NCBI RefSeq assembly: GCF_000424625.1
Contig: NZ_AUKG01000001.1
Span: 186,001-250,000 of the forward strand
Direction of reading: 5' to 3'
DNA from: Conexibacter woesei Iso977N
Lineage (GTDB): Bacteria; Actinomycetota; Thermoleophilia; Solirubrobacterales; Solirubrobacteraceae
Length of the DNA stretch: 64,000 nucleotides
Below the pieces are notes generated by a model, which saw only the letters and a list, made by a program, of their open reading frames with translations, searched no databases and was not told where the DNA came from. Shown here one piece after another: positions 40,288 through 47,563 of this stretch. Each line of letters starts with the position of its first letter. The stretch's first letter is position 1. The position numbers were made by a program, and so were the translations under genes.

Positions 40288-41862
40288 GTGAGCCGCCGTC
40301 GCCTCTCCCTTCCGCCCGCGTGGGTGTTCGCCGCCGTGCTGGCGGGCGTGTACCTGGTGGTCCAGCCGTACTCGGCGGACCTCGCGGCGCAGACCTACCG
40401 GACGTGGCTGTTCGAGCACGCGGGCTTCGTCGTCTGGGACAACGGCTGGTACGCGGGGCACCACGTCCCGTCGTACTCGATCCTGTTCCCGCCGCTGGCG
40501 GCGTGGACGTCGCCGCAGTGGGTCGGCGCGGTCGCCGCGGTCGTCACCGCGTGGGCGTTCGAGCGGCTGGTCGGCGACGACGCGGGCGCGCGGCCGGCGG
40601 CGTGGTGGTTCGCCGCGGGCACGGCGGTCTCGCTCTACACGGGACGGCTGACGTTCGCGCTCGGGCTGATGTTCGCGGTGCTCGCCGTGCTGGCGCTGCG
40701 GCGCGAGCGGCTGGTGTGGTCCGGGGCGCTCGGTGCCTTGGCCGCGCTCGCCTCGCCGGTCGCCGCGGCGTTCCTGGCGCTCGCGCTGGTCGCGTGGTGG
40801 TGGTCGACCCGGCGCACCGTGGCGACCGCGGCGCTGCTCGGCGCCGCGCTGGTCCCAGCGGTCGCGCTGAGCGTGATGTTCCCCGAGGGCGGGCCGTTCC
40901 CGTTCGTGCTGTCGTCGTTCCTGCCGACGCTCGCCGTGACCCTGCTGCTGCTGGCGATCGCCTGGCGCACCGCGCCCGGCCCGCTGCGCGCCGGGCTGGT
41001 CCTCTACGCGCTGCTGCTGCTCGCCTCCGGCCTGCTGTCGACGCCGATGGGCGGCAACGCCGCGCGCCTGGGCGCGATCCTGGGCGGGCCGATCGCCGCG
41101 CTGCTGCTGTGGCCGGACCGTCGCGCCGCGTTCGCGCTGCTGACGCTGCCGTTGTTGTACTGGATGCTCTCGTCGCCGTTCGACGACGTCCGCCGCGCCG
41201 CGTCCGATCCGTCGGTGCACGCGTCGTACTACGACGGGCTGTTGACCTACATGAAGGACCAGCAGGCGAGGGACGGCCCGTTCCGGATCGAGATCCCGTT
41301 CACCGACAACCACTGGGAGTCCGCGCGCGTCGCGCCGACCGTCCCGCTCGCCCGCGGCTGGGAGCGCCAGCTCGACCAGAAGGTCAACCCGTTGTTCTAC
41401 GGCGCCGGCGCGCGCGACCTCACGCCGGAGAAGTACCGCGCGTGGCTCGACGAGAACGCGGTTCGCTACGTCGCGCTCGCCGACGCGGCGGTCGACTACT
41501 CCGCCGCCCACGAGGCGGCGCTGATCCGGTCGGGGCGCGCGACCTACCTGCACGAGGTCTGGTCCGACACGCACTGGAGGGTCTTCGCGGTCGCCGACCC
41601 GACCCCGCTGGCCACCGGCGTGCCCGGCGCGCGCCTCACCGCGCTGGATGCCGACCGCGTCGACCTGGCCGCCCCGCGCGCAGGGACCGTCCGGCTCGGC
41701 ATCCGCTGGTCGCCCTACTGGCACCTCACGCGCGGCACCGGCTGCGTCGTCAAGCGCGGCGACTGGACGGACGTCCGGCTCACCTCGACGGGCCCCGCGC
41801 GCATCTCCGCGGGCTTCGCGCTCGGGCGGATCCGCGCCACTTCCGCGCGCTGCACCGACTGA
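40288..41862 (+). CDS. Large multi-spanning membrane protein, glycosyltransferase-like
   Basis: A 524-residue protein with about ten membrane helices in the first ~340 residues and a C-terminal soluble domain of ~180 residues (YMKDQQARDGPFRIEIPFTDNH, later LARGWERQLDQKVNPLFYG). The layout resembles GT-C/6-pyruvoyl-tetrahydropterin-synthase-related membrane proteins of actinobacteria, but no catalytic motif is obvious. GTG 40288 is chosen: it yields a basic start (VSRRRLSLPPAW) just before helix 1. GTG 40180 would add 36 polar residues. No confident function. Confidence 0.72.
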   Translation: MSRRRLSLPPAWVFAAVLAGVYLVVQPYSADLAAQTYRTWLFEHAGFVVWDNGWYAGHHVPSYSILFPPLAAWTSPQWVGAVAAVVTAWAFERLVGDDAGARPAAWWFAAGTAVSLYTGRLTFALGLMFAVLAVLALRRERLVWSGALGALAALASPVAAAFLALALVAWWWSTRRTVATAALLGAALVPAVALSVMFPEGGPFPFVLSSFLPTLAVTLLLLAIAWRTAPGPLRAGLVLYALLLLASGLLSTPMGGNAARLGAILGGPIAALLLWPDRRAAFALLTLPLLYWMLSSPFDDVRRAASDPSVHASYYDGLLTYMKDQQARDGPFRIEIPFTDNHWESARVAPTVPLARGWERQLDQKVNPLFYGAGARDLTPEKYRAWLDENAVRYVALADAAVDYSAAHEAALIRSGRATYLHEVWSDTHWRVFAVADPTPLATGVPGARLTALDADRVDLAAPRAGTVRLGIRWSPYWHLTRGTGCVVKRGDWTDVRLTSTGPARISAGFALGRIRATSARCTD

Positions 41863-41946
41863 ACCCGCACGTTCCGGTTAGCGGGTGTTAGGTGTGGGCA
41901 ACCTCACTGTGTGCGGGCTGTGAGTCGCGATAAGGTGGGCGATTCC

Positions 41947-42726
41947 ATGCCGGTGCGTCTCCCCTCACGCCTCATGGAGCGGGTCTTTCCCCACGGCCCG
42001 TTCGACGTCGTCCGCCAGGTCCTCCTGTTCGCCGCGGCGTACTACGCGTACCGCCTGACGCGCGGCGCGATCGACGACCCGCAGGGCGCCGCGACCGCGT
42101 TCCAGAACGCGCGCCACATCATCTCCTTCGAGCAGGCGACCGGGCTCTACGTCGAGCCGACGATCCAGACGTGGTCGTCCGGATGGTCGTTCGCGACCGA
42201 CGTCGCGTGCTGGATCTACATGAACGCCCAGACGACGATCTGCCTGGCCGCGCTCGTCTACCTGTACCTGTTCCACAACGAGCGCTTCTACTTCGTGCGG
42301 AACATGTTCATCGTCGCGATGGGGATCGCGCTGATCGGCTACATGCTCTTCCCGACCGCCCCGCCGCGCTTCTTCCCGGAGCTCGGGTTCCAGGACACGC
42401 TGTCGAACTACACGCACGTCGATCACAACGACGTCAAGGTCAACGCGCTGTTCAACCCGTACGCCGCGGTGCCGTCGATGCACTGCTGCAACGCGCTGCT
42501 GATCGGCTGGTCGCTGGCGCAGCTCGTCAAGTGGCGCTCGCTGCGGATCTTCTGGGCCTGCTACCCGCTGCTGCTGGTCTGGGTCGTCGTCGCCACGGGC
42601 AACCACTGGATCACCGATGCGATCCTCGGGGCGGCAACCGCGGGCCTGAGCTTCTACGCTGCCAAGTGGCTCGCGCAGAAGCGCCCGGAAGCGTGGGCCT
42701 TCACGCCCGCCAAGGCCACGGCCTGA
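41947..42726 (+). CDS. PAP2-superfamily membrane phosphatase/inositolphosphotransferase-like
   Basis: A 259-residue membrane protein with about six helices. The PAP2 catalytic blocks are present as VPSMHCCNA (His179) and GNHWITDAILGA (His220, Asp224), with RFFPE upstream, the pattern of the inositolphosphotransferase/Aur1-like branch. ATG 41947 has a purine-rich ribosome site; GTG 41911 is an alternative. It is followed 22 bp later by the CDP-alcohol phosphatidyltransferase and then by inositol-3-phosphate synthase, so its substrate is probably an inositol-phosphate lipid. Confidence 0.87.
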   Translation: MPVRLPSRLMERVFPHGPFDVVRQVLLFAAAYYAYRLTRGAIDDPQGAATAFQNARHIISFEQATGLYVEPTIQTWSSGWSFATDVACWIYMNAQTTICLAALVYLYLFHNERFYFVRNMFIVAMGIALIGYMLFPTAPPRFFPELGFQDTLSNYTHVDHNDVKVNALFNPYAAVPSMHCCNALLIGWSLAQLVKWRSLRIFWACYPLLLVWVVVATGNHWITDAILGAATAGLSFYAAKWLAQKRPEAWAFTPAKATA

Positions 42727-42748
42727 CACCCCCCTTCCGAGAGACACC

Positions 42749-43354
42749 ATGTCCACCCCTTCTTCGCGCGAGCGGCGCGAGCTGGTGCGCAATCGCCTGA
42801 TCGAGTCGCGCCTCACGCCCAACGCCATCTCGCTCACCGGCTTCGCCGTCTGCGTCGTCGCCGCGTTCCTCGTCACCCAGCGCCTGTTCTTCCTGGCCGG
42901 CGTCGTGTTCATCGTGGGCTCGATCTGCGACACGCTCGACGGCCGCTACTCGCGCATGTCCGGCAAGGGCTCGCCGTTCGGCGCGTTCCTGGACAGCACG
43001 CTGGACCGGATCGAGGAGGGCGTGGTCCTGACGACCGTCGCCGCGTACTTCGCCTGGAAGGGCCAGCAGTTCGCGGTTTCTGCCTGCGTCGTGGCGGTTC
43101 TGGCGTCGTTGATGGTGTCCTACACCCGTGCCCGCGCCGAGGCGCTGGGCGTCGAGTGCAAGGTCGGCATCGCGACCCGCGCGGTCCGCGTCGTGATCCT
43201 GAGCATCGGGCTGCTGTTCGCCCGCGGCGCGTCTTTGGCAGACTTCCAGCTACTCGAGCCCGCGGTGTACGTCCTCGCTGGGCTCTCGACGATCACCGTC
43301 CTGCAGCGCATCTTCCACGTGCGGAAGGCGCTGACCGAGCCCGCGCCGCTGTAA
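42749..43354 (+). CDS. CDP-alcohol phosphatidyltransferase, probable phosphatidylinositol-phosphate synthase
   Basis: A 201-residue membrane enzyme. The CDP-AP signature is complete apart from one Ala-to-Ser change: Asp61-x2-Asp64-Gly65-x2-Ser68-Arg69-x8-Gly78-x3-Asp82-x3-Asp86, giving the two-metal active site. Between a PAP2 protein and Ino1, it most likely joins CDP-diacylglycerol with inositol-1-phosphate, as in mycobacteria. A phosphatidylglycerophosphate synthase role is the alternative. ATG 42749; about six membrane helices. Confidence 0.88.
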   Translation: MSTPSSRERRELVRNRLIESRLTPNAISLTGFAVCVVAAFLVTQRLFFLAGVVFIVGSICDTLDGRYSRMSGKGSPFGAFLDSTLDRIEEGVVLTTVAAYFAWKGQQFAVSACVVAVLASLMVSYTRARAEALGVECKVGIATRAVRVVILSIGLLFARGASLADFQLLEPAVYVLAGLSTITVLQRIFHVRKALTEPAPL

Positions 43355-43414
43355 CCGCGGACCCGCGACGGGATAGTTGATCTTCAGACTTCCCTAGAAA
43401 GGCAACACCCCCAA

Positions 43415-44653
43415 GTGACACCCACCAACGGCACCAACGGCATCACCGCCCCCAAGAAGACCGCCGCCGCACCGGCGACCAACGGCACCGCGCGCTACCA
43501 GCGCGACAAGGTCCGCGTCGCGATCATCGGCGTCGGCAACTGCGCGAACTCCCTCGTCCAGGGCGTCTACCACTACGCCGACGACGAGCACAACGAGACC
43601 ATCCCGGGCCTCATGCACAACGACCTCGGCGGCTACCACCCGCGCGACATCGAGTTCACGTGCGCCTTCGACATCAACAAGACGAAGGTCGGCAAGGACC
43701 TCGCGCAGGCGATCTGGGCGAACCCGAACGACACGATCAAGTTCACCAACAAGGTCCCGAAGAAGATCGGCGTCCCGGTCTACCGCGGCATGACGCACGA
43801 CGGCCTTGGCAAGTACCTCTCCGAGAAGATCACGAAGGCGCCGGGCGAGACGGCCGACATCGTGAGGATCCTCCGCGAGACGCACACCGACGTCGTCGTC
43901 TCCTACCTGCCCGTCGGTTCTGAGCAGGCCACGAAGTGGTACGTCGAGCAGGTCCTCGAGGCCGGCTGCGGCTTCGTGAACTGCATCCCGGTCTTCATCG
44001 CCCGCGAGGACTACTGGGACAAGCGCTTCAAGAAGGCCGGCCTGCCGATCATCGGCGACGACATCAAGTCCCAGGTCGGCGCCACGATCACGCACCGCGT
44101 GCTGGCCCGCCTGTTCCACGAGCGCGGCGTCAAGCTCAAGCGCACGTCGCAGCTGAACGTCGGCGGCAACATGGACTTCTACAACATGCTCGAGCGCGAG
44201 CGCCTGGAGTCCAAGAAGATCTCGAAGACCAACGCCGTGACGTCGGTCGCCGGCCTCGACATCCCCGCCGGGGACGTCCACGTCGGCCCGTCGGACTACG
44301 TGCCGTGGCTCACGGACCGCAAGTGGGCGCACATCCGGTTGGAGGGTGAGGCGTTCGGCGGCGTGCCGCTGACGGCCGAGCTCAAGCTCGAGGTCTGGGA
44401 CTCGCCGAACTCCGCGGGCATCGTCATCGACGCCGTCCGCCTCGCCAAGCTGGCGCTGAACAACGGCGTCGGCGGCCAGCTCGACGGCCCGTCGTCCTAC
44501 CTCATGAAGTCCCCGCACAACCAGGTGCCGGACGACATCGCCCGCGACAACGTCGAGAAGTTCATCGACAAGTACCACAAGTCGAAGACCCTGACGTCCG
44601 CCCGCGGCGCCGCCAGGCCGGCCCGCAGGCGCGCGGCCGCCGCCGCGAAGTAG
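43415..44653 (+). CDS. ino1: Inositol-3-phosphate synthase (Ino1)
   Basis: NAD-dependent conversion of glucose-6-phosphate to inositol-3-phosphate. A 412-residue actinobacterial/archaeal-type enzyme: Rossmann motif [35 protein letters not shown] and [12 protein letters not shown] with active-site Asn/Asp, and [10 protein letters not shown] near the C-terminus. The N-terminal ~28 residues and the Arg/Ala/Lys tail are low-complexity. GTG 43415, with AGAAAGG about 12 nt upstream. Provides the head group for the neighbouring lipid synthase; a strong hairpin follows. Confidence 0.96.
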   Translation: MTPTNGTNGITAPKKTAAAPATNGTARYQRDKVRVAIIGVGNCANSLVQGVYHYADDEHNETIPGLMHNDLGGYHPRDIEFTCAFDINKTKVGKDLAQAIWANPNDTIKFTNKVPKKIGVPVYRGMTHDGLGKYLSEKITKAPGETADIVRILRETHTDVVVSYLPVGSEQATKWYVEQVLEAGCGFVNCIPVFIAREDYWDKRFKKAGLPIIGDDIKSQVGATITHRVLARLFHERGVKLKRTSQLNVGGNMDFYNMLERERLESKKISKTNAVTSVAGLDIPAGDVHVGPSDYVPWLTDRKWAHIRLEGEAFGGVPLTAELKLEVWDSPNSAGIVIDAVRLAKLALNNGVGGQLDGPSSYLMKSPHNQVPDDIARDNVEKFIDKYHKSKTLTSARGAARPARRRAAAAAK

Positions 44654-44685
44654 CCCCCGCGCTACCCACAGCCGTTCGCAGGACC

Positions 44686-44713
44686 GGAGGCCCGCTCGCC
44701 AGAGCGGGCCTCC
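44686..44713 (+). terminator. Rho-independent-like terminator after ino1
   Basis: GGAGGCCCGCTC-GCCA-GAGCGGGCCTCC: 12-bp perfect stem, 4-nt loop, 32 bp after the ino1 stop, followed by a weak T-containing stretch (GTCGTTCC). Confidence 0.8.
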
Positions 44714-44744
44714 GTCGTTCCGGGAGTGCGGCGGCGTTTCGCCG

Positions 44745-44780
44745 ACGCCTAGTCGATCATTCGAATAATCGACTAGGCGT
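44745..44780. promoter_or_regulatory. 36-bp near-perfect palindrome upstream of fic
   Basis: ACGCCTAGTCGAT and ATCGACTAGGCGT (13-bp arms) flank a centre holding the palindrome ATTCGAAT; only one symmetric pair (C/A) mismatches. It lies 23 bp before the fic start and is AT-rich against a GC-rich background, like an operator or promoter core. The fic frame is open through it, without a standard start codon. Confidence 0.75.
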
Positions 44781-44802
44781 TGAATCGCCAGCCCCGGCGC
44801 GA

Positions 44803-45780
44803 TTGGGGCGGCTCCGGCGCCAGGCGAAGGCGGTCGCGGTGGGCAGCTCGGTGGCGATCGAGGGCTTCACGGTCGGTGCCGACGCAATGGTCGGCCTCGT
44901 CGCGGGCGACCGTGGGCCGGATCCGAGCGATGACGAGCAGGCGGTCGCGGCGTATGCGCATGCGATGGACCACGTCGGGACGCTCGCGATCGACCCGGTG
45001 TTCCGGTGGTCGGACCGCGTGATCCTCGACCTGCACTTCGACACGTGCGCGTTCCAGCGTGACCGGACGCCGGGCCTGTGGCGCACGGGACCGATCGCGG
45101 TGACCGGCTTCGGCCCTGGCGCGGATCCGGCGTTCCGGGGTCCGGACGCCGAGACGGTCGCGGGGTTGATGGATGAGGTGGCCGCGTGGCTCGAGCGCGG
45201 CGATTTGGACGCACACGTCGCGGTGCGCGCTGCGATGGCGCACCTGCACGTCGTGAGCGTCCATCCGTTCGCCGACGGCAACGGGCGGATCTCGCGGATC
45301 GTGCAGTCGCTCGTGCTCGCCCGCGAGGGGCTGCTCGCGCCGGAGTTCTCGTCGATCGAGGAGCACCTGGCCGCCAACACCGGCGACTACTACCGCGTCT
45401 TGCAGCAGGTCCAGGGTGGCTCGTACCGACCCGAGCGCGACGCGGGGCCGTGGGTCCGGTTCTGCGTCGGCGCACACATCGCGCAGGCGCGACAGCGACT
45501 ACGGCAGATCGAGGACGCCGGCCGGCGGTGGGCCAAGCTGGAGGCCCTGGCCGAGGAGCGCGTGTGGCCGGACCGGCTCGTCATCGCGCTCGAGCAGGGG
45601 CTGTTCTCCGGCGTCGACCGGGCCGGGTACGCGAACGAGGCCGGTGTGTCGCAGGCCACCGCGACCAACGACCTGCGTCGCCTGAGCGACGCGGGGTTGC
45701 TGGTCTCGCGGGGCCGGACGCGGAACACGCGGTACCACGCGTCCGCGGCTCTGCGGAGGATCGTCGGCGAGGACGAGTGA
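44803..45780 (+). CDS. Fic family protein with C-terminal winged helix
   Basis: AMP-transferase-type Fic protein of 325 residues. Active site HPFADGNGRISR (154-165) is complete (HPFx[D/E]GNGR). The N-terminal inhibitory motif (S/T)xxxE(G/N) is present as Ser16-x3-Glu20-Gly21, so the enzyme should be auto-inhibited. The last ~70 residues form a winged HTH (AGVSQATATNDLRRLSDAGLLVSRG and RNTRYH). The TTG start at 44803 is weak: no ribosome site. It is monocistronic, bounded by a large palindrome and a terminator. The HTH suggests DNA binding, possibly to that palindrome. Confidence 0.88.
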   Translation: MGRLRRQAKAVAVGSSVAIEGFTVGADAMVGLVAGDRGPDPSDDEQAVAAYAHAMDHVGTLAIDPVFRWSDRVILDLHFDTCAFQRDRTPGLWRTGPIAVTGFGPGADPAFRGPDAETVAGLMDEVAAWLERGDLDAHVAVRAAMAHLHVVSVHPFADGNGRISRIVQSLVLAREGLLAPEFSSIEEHLAANTGDYYRVLQQVQGGSYRPERDAGPWVRFCVGAHIAQARQRLRQIEDAGRRWAKLEALAEERVWPDRLVIALEQGLFSGVDRAGYANEAGVSQATATNDLRRLSDAGLLVSRGRTRNTRYHASAALRRIVGEDE

Positions 45781-45801
45781 GGCCCGCTCATAGCGGGCCT
45801 C
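45779..45801. terminator. Bidirectional hairpin after fic
   Basis: GAGGCCCGCT-CAT-AGCGGGCCTC, a 10-bp stem starting at the fic stop codon, between convergent fic and the small gene ending at 45810. Confidence 0.65.
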
Positions 45802-45809
45802 GGGTGCTG

Positions 45810-46034
45810 CTAGGAGTTGCGCTTGGCCTCTTCGGCCACGATGGCGGCGACTTCCGGGTCCATCCGGTCCAGGCGGTCCAGGTGGTCGGTGCCCAGCGGC
45901 TGGAGCGGCTCGGCGGCCTCGGCCTCGACGCGAGGTGCGCCCCTGCGCATTTCCTTCTCCATCCTCTTCTCGCGCAGGCGGTTCTCGCGGTTGAGCTTGG
46001 CCATGGTGGTGCGACGCTTGGTGTTCGAACCCAT
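45810..46034 (-). CDS. Small basic/acidic hypothetical protein
   Basis: A 74-residue soluble protein, strongly basic in the first half (KRRTTMAKLNRENRLREKRM) and acidic at the end. It is predicted helical, with no cysteines or membrane segment. A strong ribosome site (GAGAGGAG, about 9 nt before ATG 46034) supports it being real. Family not recognised; could bind nucleic acid, but nothing proves it. Confidence 0.65.
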   Translation of the reverse strand: MGSNTKRRTTMAKLNRENRLREKRMEKEMRRGAPRVEAEAAEPLQPLGTDHLDRLDRMDPEVAAIVAEEAKRNS

Positions 46035-46240
46035 CGGACGGGCTCCTCTCGATGCTCGTGTGGTGACCCGCGTAGCGGGCGGTGCACGGCGCGTTGCGCG
46101 GCGGCGGCAGCAAGTGCGCGCAACGACTGCGAGACGTGCACGTGGCCGGCACGGAGTCCGGCCCGAGCAAGGCAGTATAGGACGCCCGAGTAGAGTAAGG
46201 CGTAAGCAATCGGGCGGTTTCGCCCGGGAAGGGGGCGCTC

Positions 46241-46459
46241 ATGGCCCCGCAACAGGACTCCGTGGCCGTGCCCACGGCGTCAAGGCTCACCAACGCCGAG
46301 GCCGGCCTGACCACCGCGATGAGCGAGGTCACGGCGCAACTCGACGCGCCCGGACTCGCCACCGGCGACCGCATGCGCCTGCTCCAGCGCCAGGCTGAGC
46401 TCGGCGACCTCCGCGACGAGCTGGCCGTCCGCCGCCGCCGTCTCGGGCGCCCGGCGTGA
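46241..46459 (+). CDS. Small helical hypothetical protein
   Basis: A 72-residue soluble protein, Ala/Leu/Arg-rich and probably a helical hairpin (RLTNAEAGLTTAMSEVTAQL, then RMRLLQRQAELGDLRDELAVR). A purine-rich stretch (GGGAAGGGGG) precedes ATG 46241. It sits between a 206-bp gap and the alarmone-synthetase-like gene, 43 bp away. No family recognised. Confidence 0.5.
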   Translation: MAPQQDSVAVPTASRLTNAEAGLTTAMSEVTAQLDAPGLATGDRMRLLQRQAELGDLRDELAVRRRRLGRPA

Positions 46460-46502
46460 TCTAGCCGGACACGCGCCCCGCGCGTTCTAGAGTCCCTGAG
46501 CG

Positions 46503-47537
46503 ATGCCGACGGAGTGGGAGGAGCGGTACCGGGACTCGCGTGCGGGGTTCGAGGCGTTCTGCGGCGAGACGCAGCGGCTCGTCGAGCGCCTGCTCGAGGA
46601 CGGCGGGATCGACGTCGCCCAGATCGAGTCCCGGACCAAGACGGTCGACTCGTTCGCCGAGAAGGTGCGGCGCAAGAGCGGCAAGTACGCCGACCCGCTC
46701 GCCGAGATCACCGACCTCGCCGCGCTGCGCGTCATCGCCTACTTCCCGGCCGACGTCGAGCGCATCGGCGCGCTGCTCGAGACGCACTTCGACGTCGACT
46801 GGCCCAACTCGCACCGCCAGGACGCCGAGGCGCTGTCGGATCGCTTCGGCTACCGCAGCGACCACTACGTCGTGCGGCTGTCGACGGCGCGCGTCGGGCT
46901 GCCCGAGTACGCGCGCTACGACGGGATGCGCGCCGAGATCCAGGTCCGGACCGTCATGCAGCACGCGTGGGCGGCCGTCGACCACCAGCTCCGCTACAAG
47001 AACGCGTCGCAGCTGCCACCCGAGCTGCAGCGGCGGCTGTCGAAGCTCAGCGCGCTGCTCGAGGTCGCCGACGAGCAGTTCGCCGCGCTGCGCTCCGAGG
47101 CCGACGCGCTGGAGGCCACCTACGTCGAGGAGGTCCAGCAGGGCGACTTCTCGGCCGAGATCGACTTGCTCTCGCTCCCCGCGTTCCTGCAGGAGACCGG
47201 CCTGGCGCTGACCTGGATGCAGCGCGCCGTCGAGGCGGGCCTGACGCCGACCGCGGGCGCCGGCGAGCTCCAGTACCTCGTCTGGGTCCTGCACGAGCTG
47301 AGGCTCACGACGCTCGCCGCGCTGCAGCCGTTCCTCGCCGACGCCGAGCGCTGGGGCGTCGCCTACCTCTCGCGCCTGGCGGCCGAGGCCAACGCGCGCG
47401 GCTTCCGCCCCGTCGCGGCGCCCTACGACGTCCTGACGTTCCTGCTGCTGTCCAGCGCGCCGGCCGAGGTGATCCTGCGCAGCCCGTTCGCGGGCGTGAT
47501 CGACCAGGCGATCCTGGCGCTGCGCGGCGAGGTGTAG
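46503..47537 (+). CDS. RelA/SpoT-domain (small alarmone synthetase-like) protein
   Basis: A 344-residue protein with a RelA/SpoT synthetase domain in residues ~40-170: IESRTKTVDSFAEKVRRK, DLAALRVIAYF (usual D-x-x-G-x-R loop with Ala for Gly), RFGYRSDHYVV and EIQVRTVMQHAWAAVDHQLRYK. No HD hydrolase or TGS domain, so it would synthesise (p)ppGpp or a related alarmone, if active. The C-terminal ~170 helical residues are unlike known regulatory domains. ATG 46503 follows TAGAGT by 9 bp. First of a co-oriented five-gene run. Confidence 0.84.
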   Translation: MPTEWEERYRDSRAGFEAFCGETQRLVERLLEDGGIDVAQIESRTKTVDSFAEKVRRKSGKYADPLAEITDLAALRVIAYFPADVERIGALLETHFDVDWPNSHRQDAEALSDRFGYRSDHYVVRLSTARVGLPEYARYDGMRAEIQVRTVMQHAWAAVDHQLRYKNASQLPPELQRRLSKLSALLEVADEQFAALRSEADALEATYVEEVQQGDFSAEIDLLSLPAFLQETGLALTWMQRAVEAGLTPTAGAGELQYLVWVLHELRLTTLAALQPFLADAERWGVAYLSRLAAEANARGFRPVAAPYDVLTFLLLSSAPAEVILRSPFAGVIDQAILALRGEV

Positions 47538-47563
47538 CGCGCGCGGGGACTAGACTCACGCCC

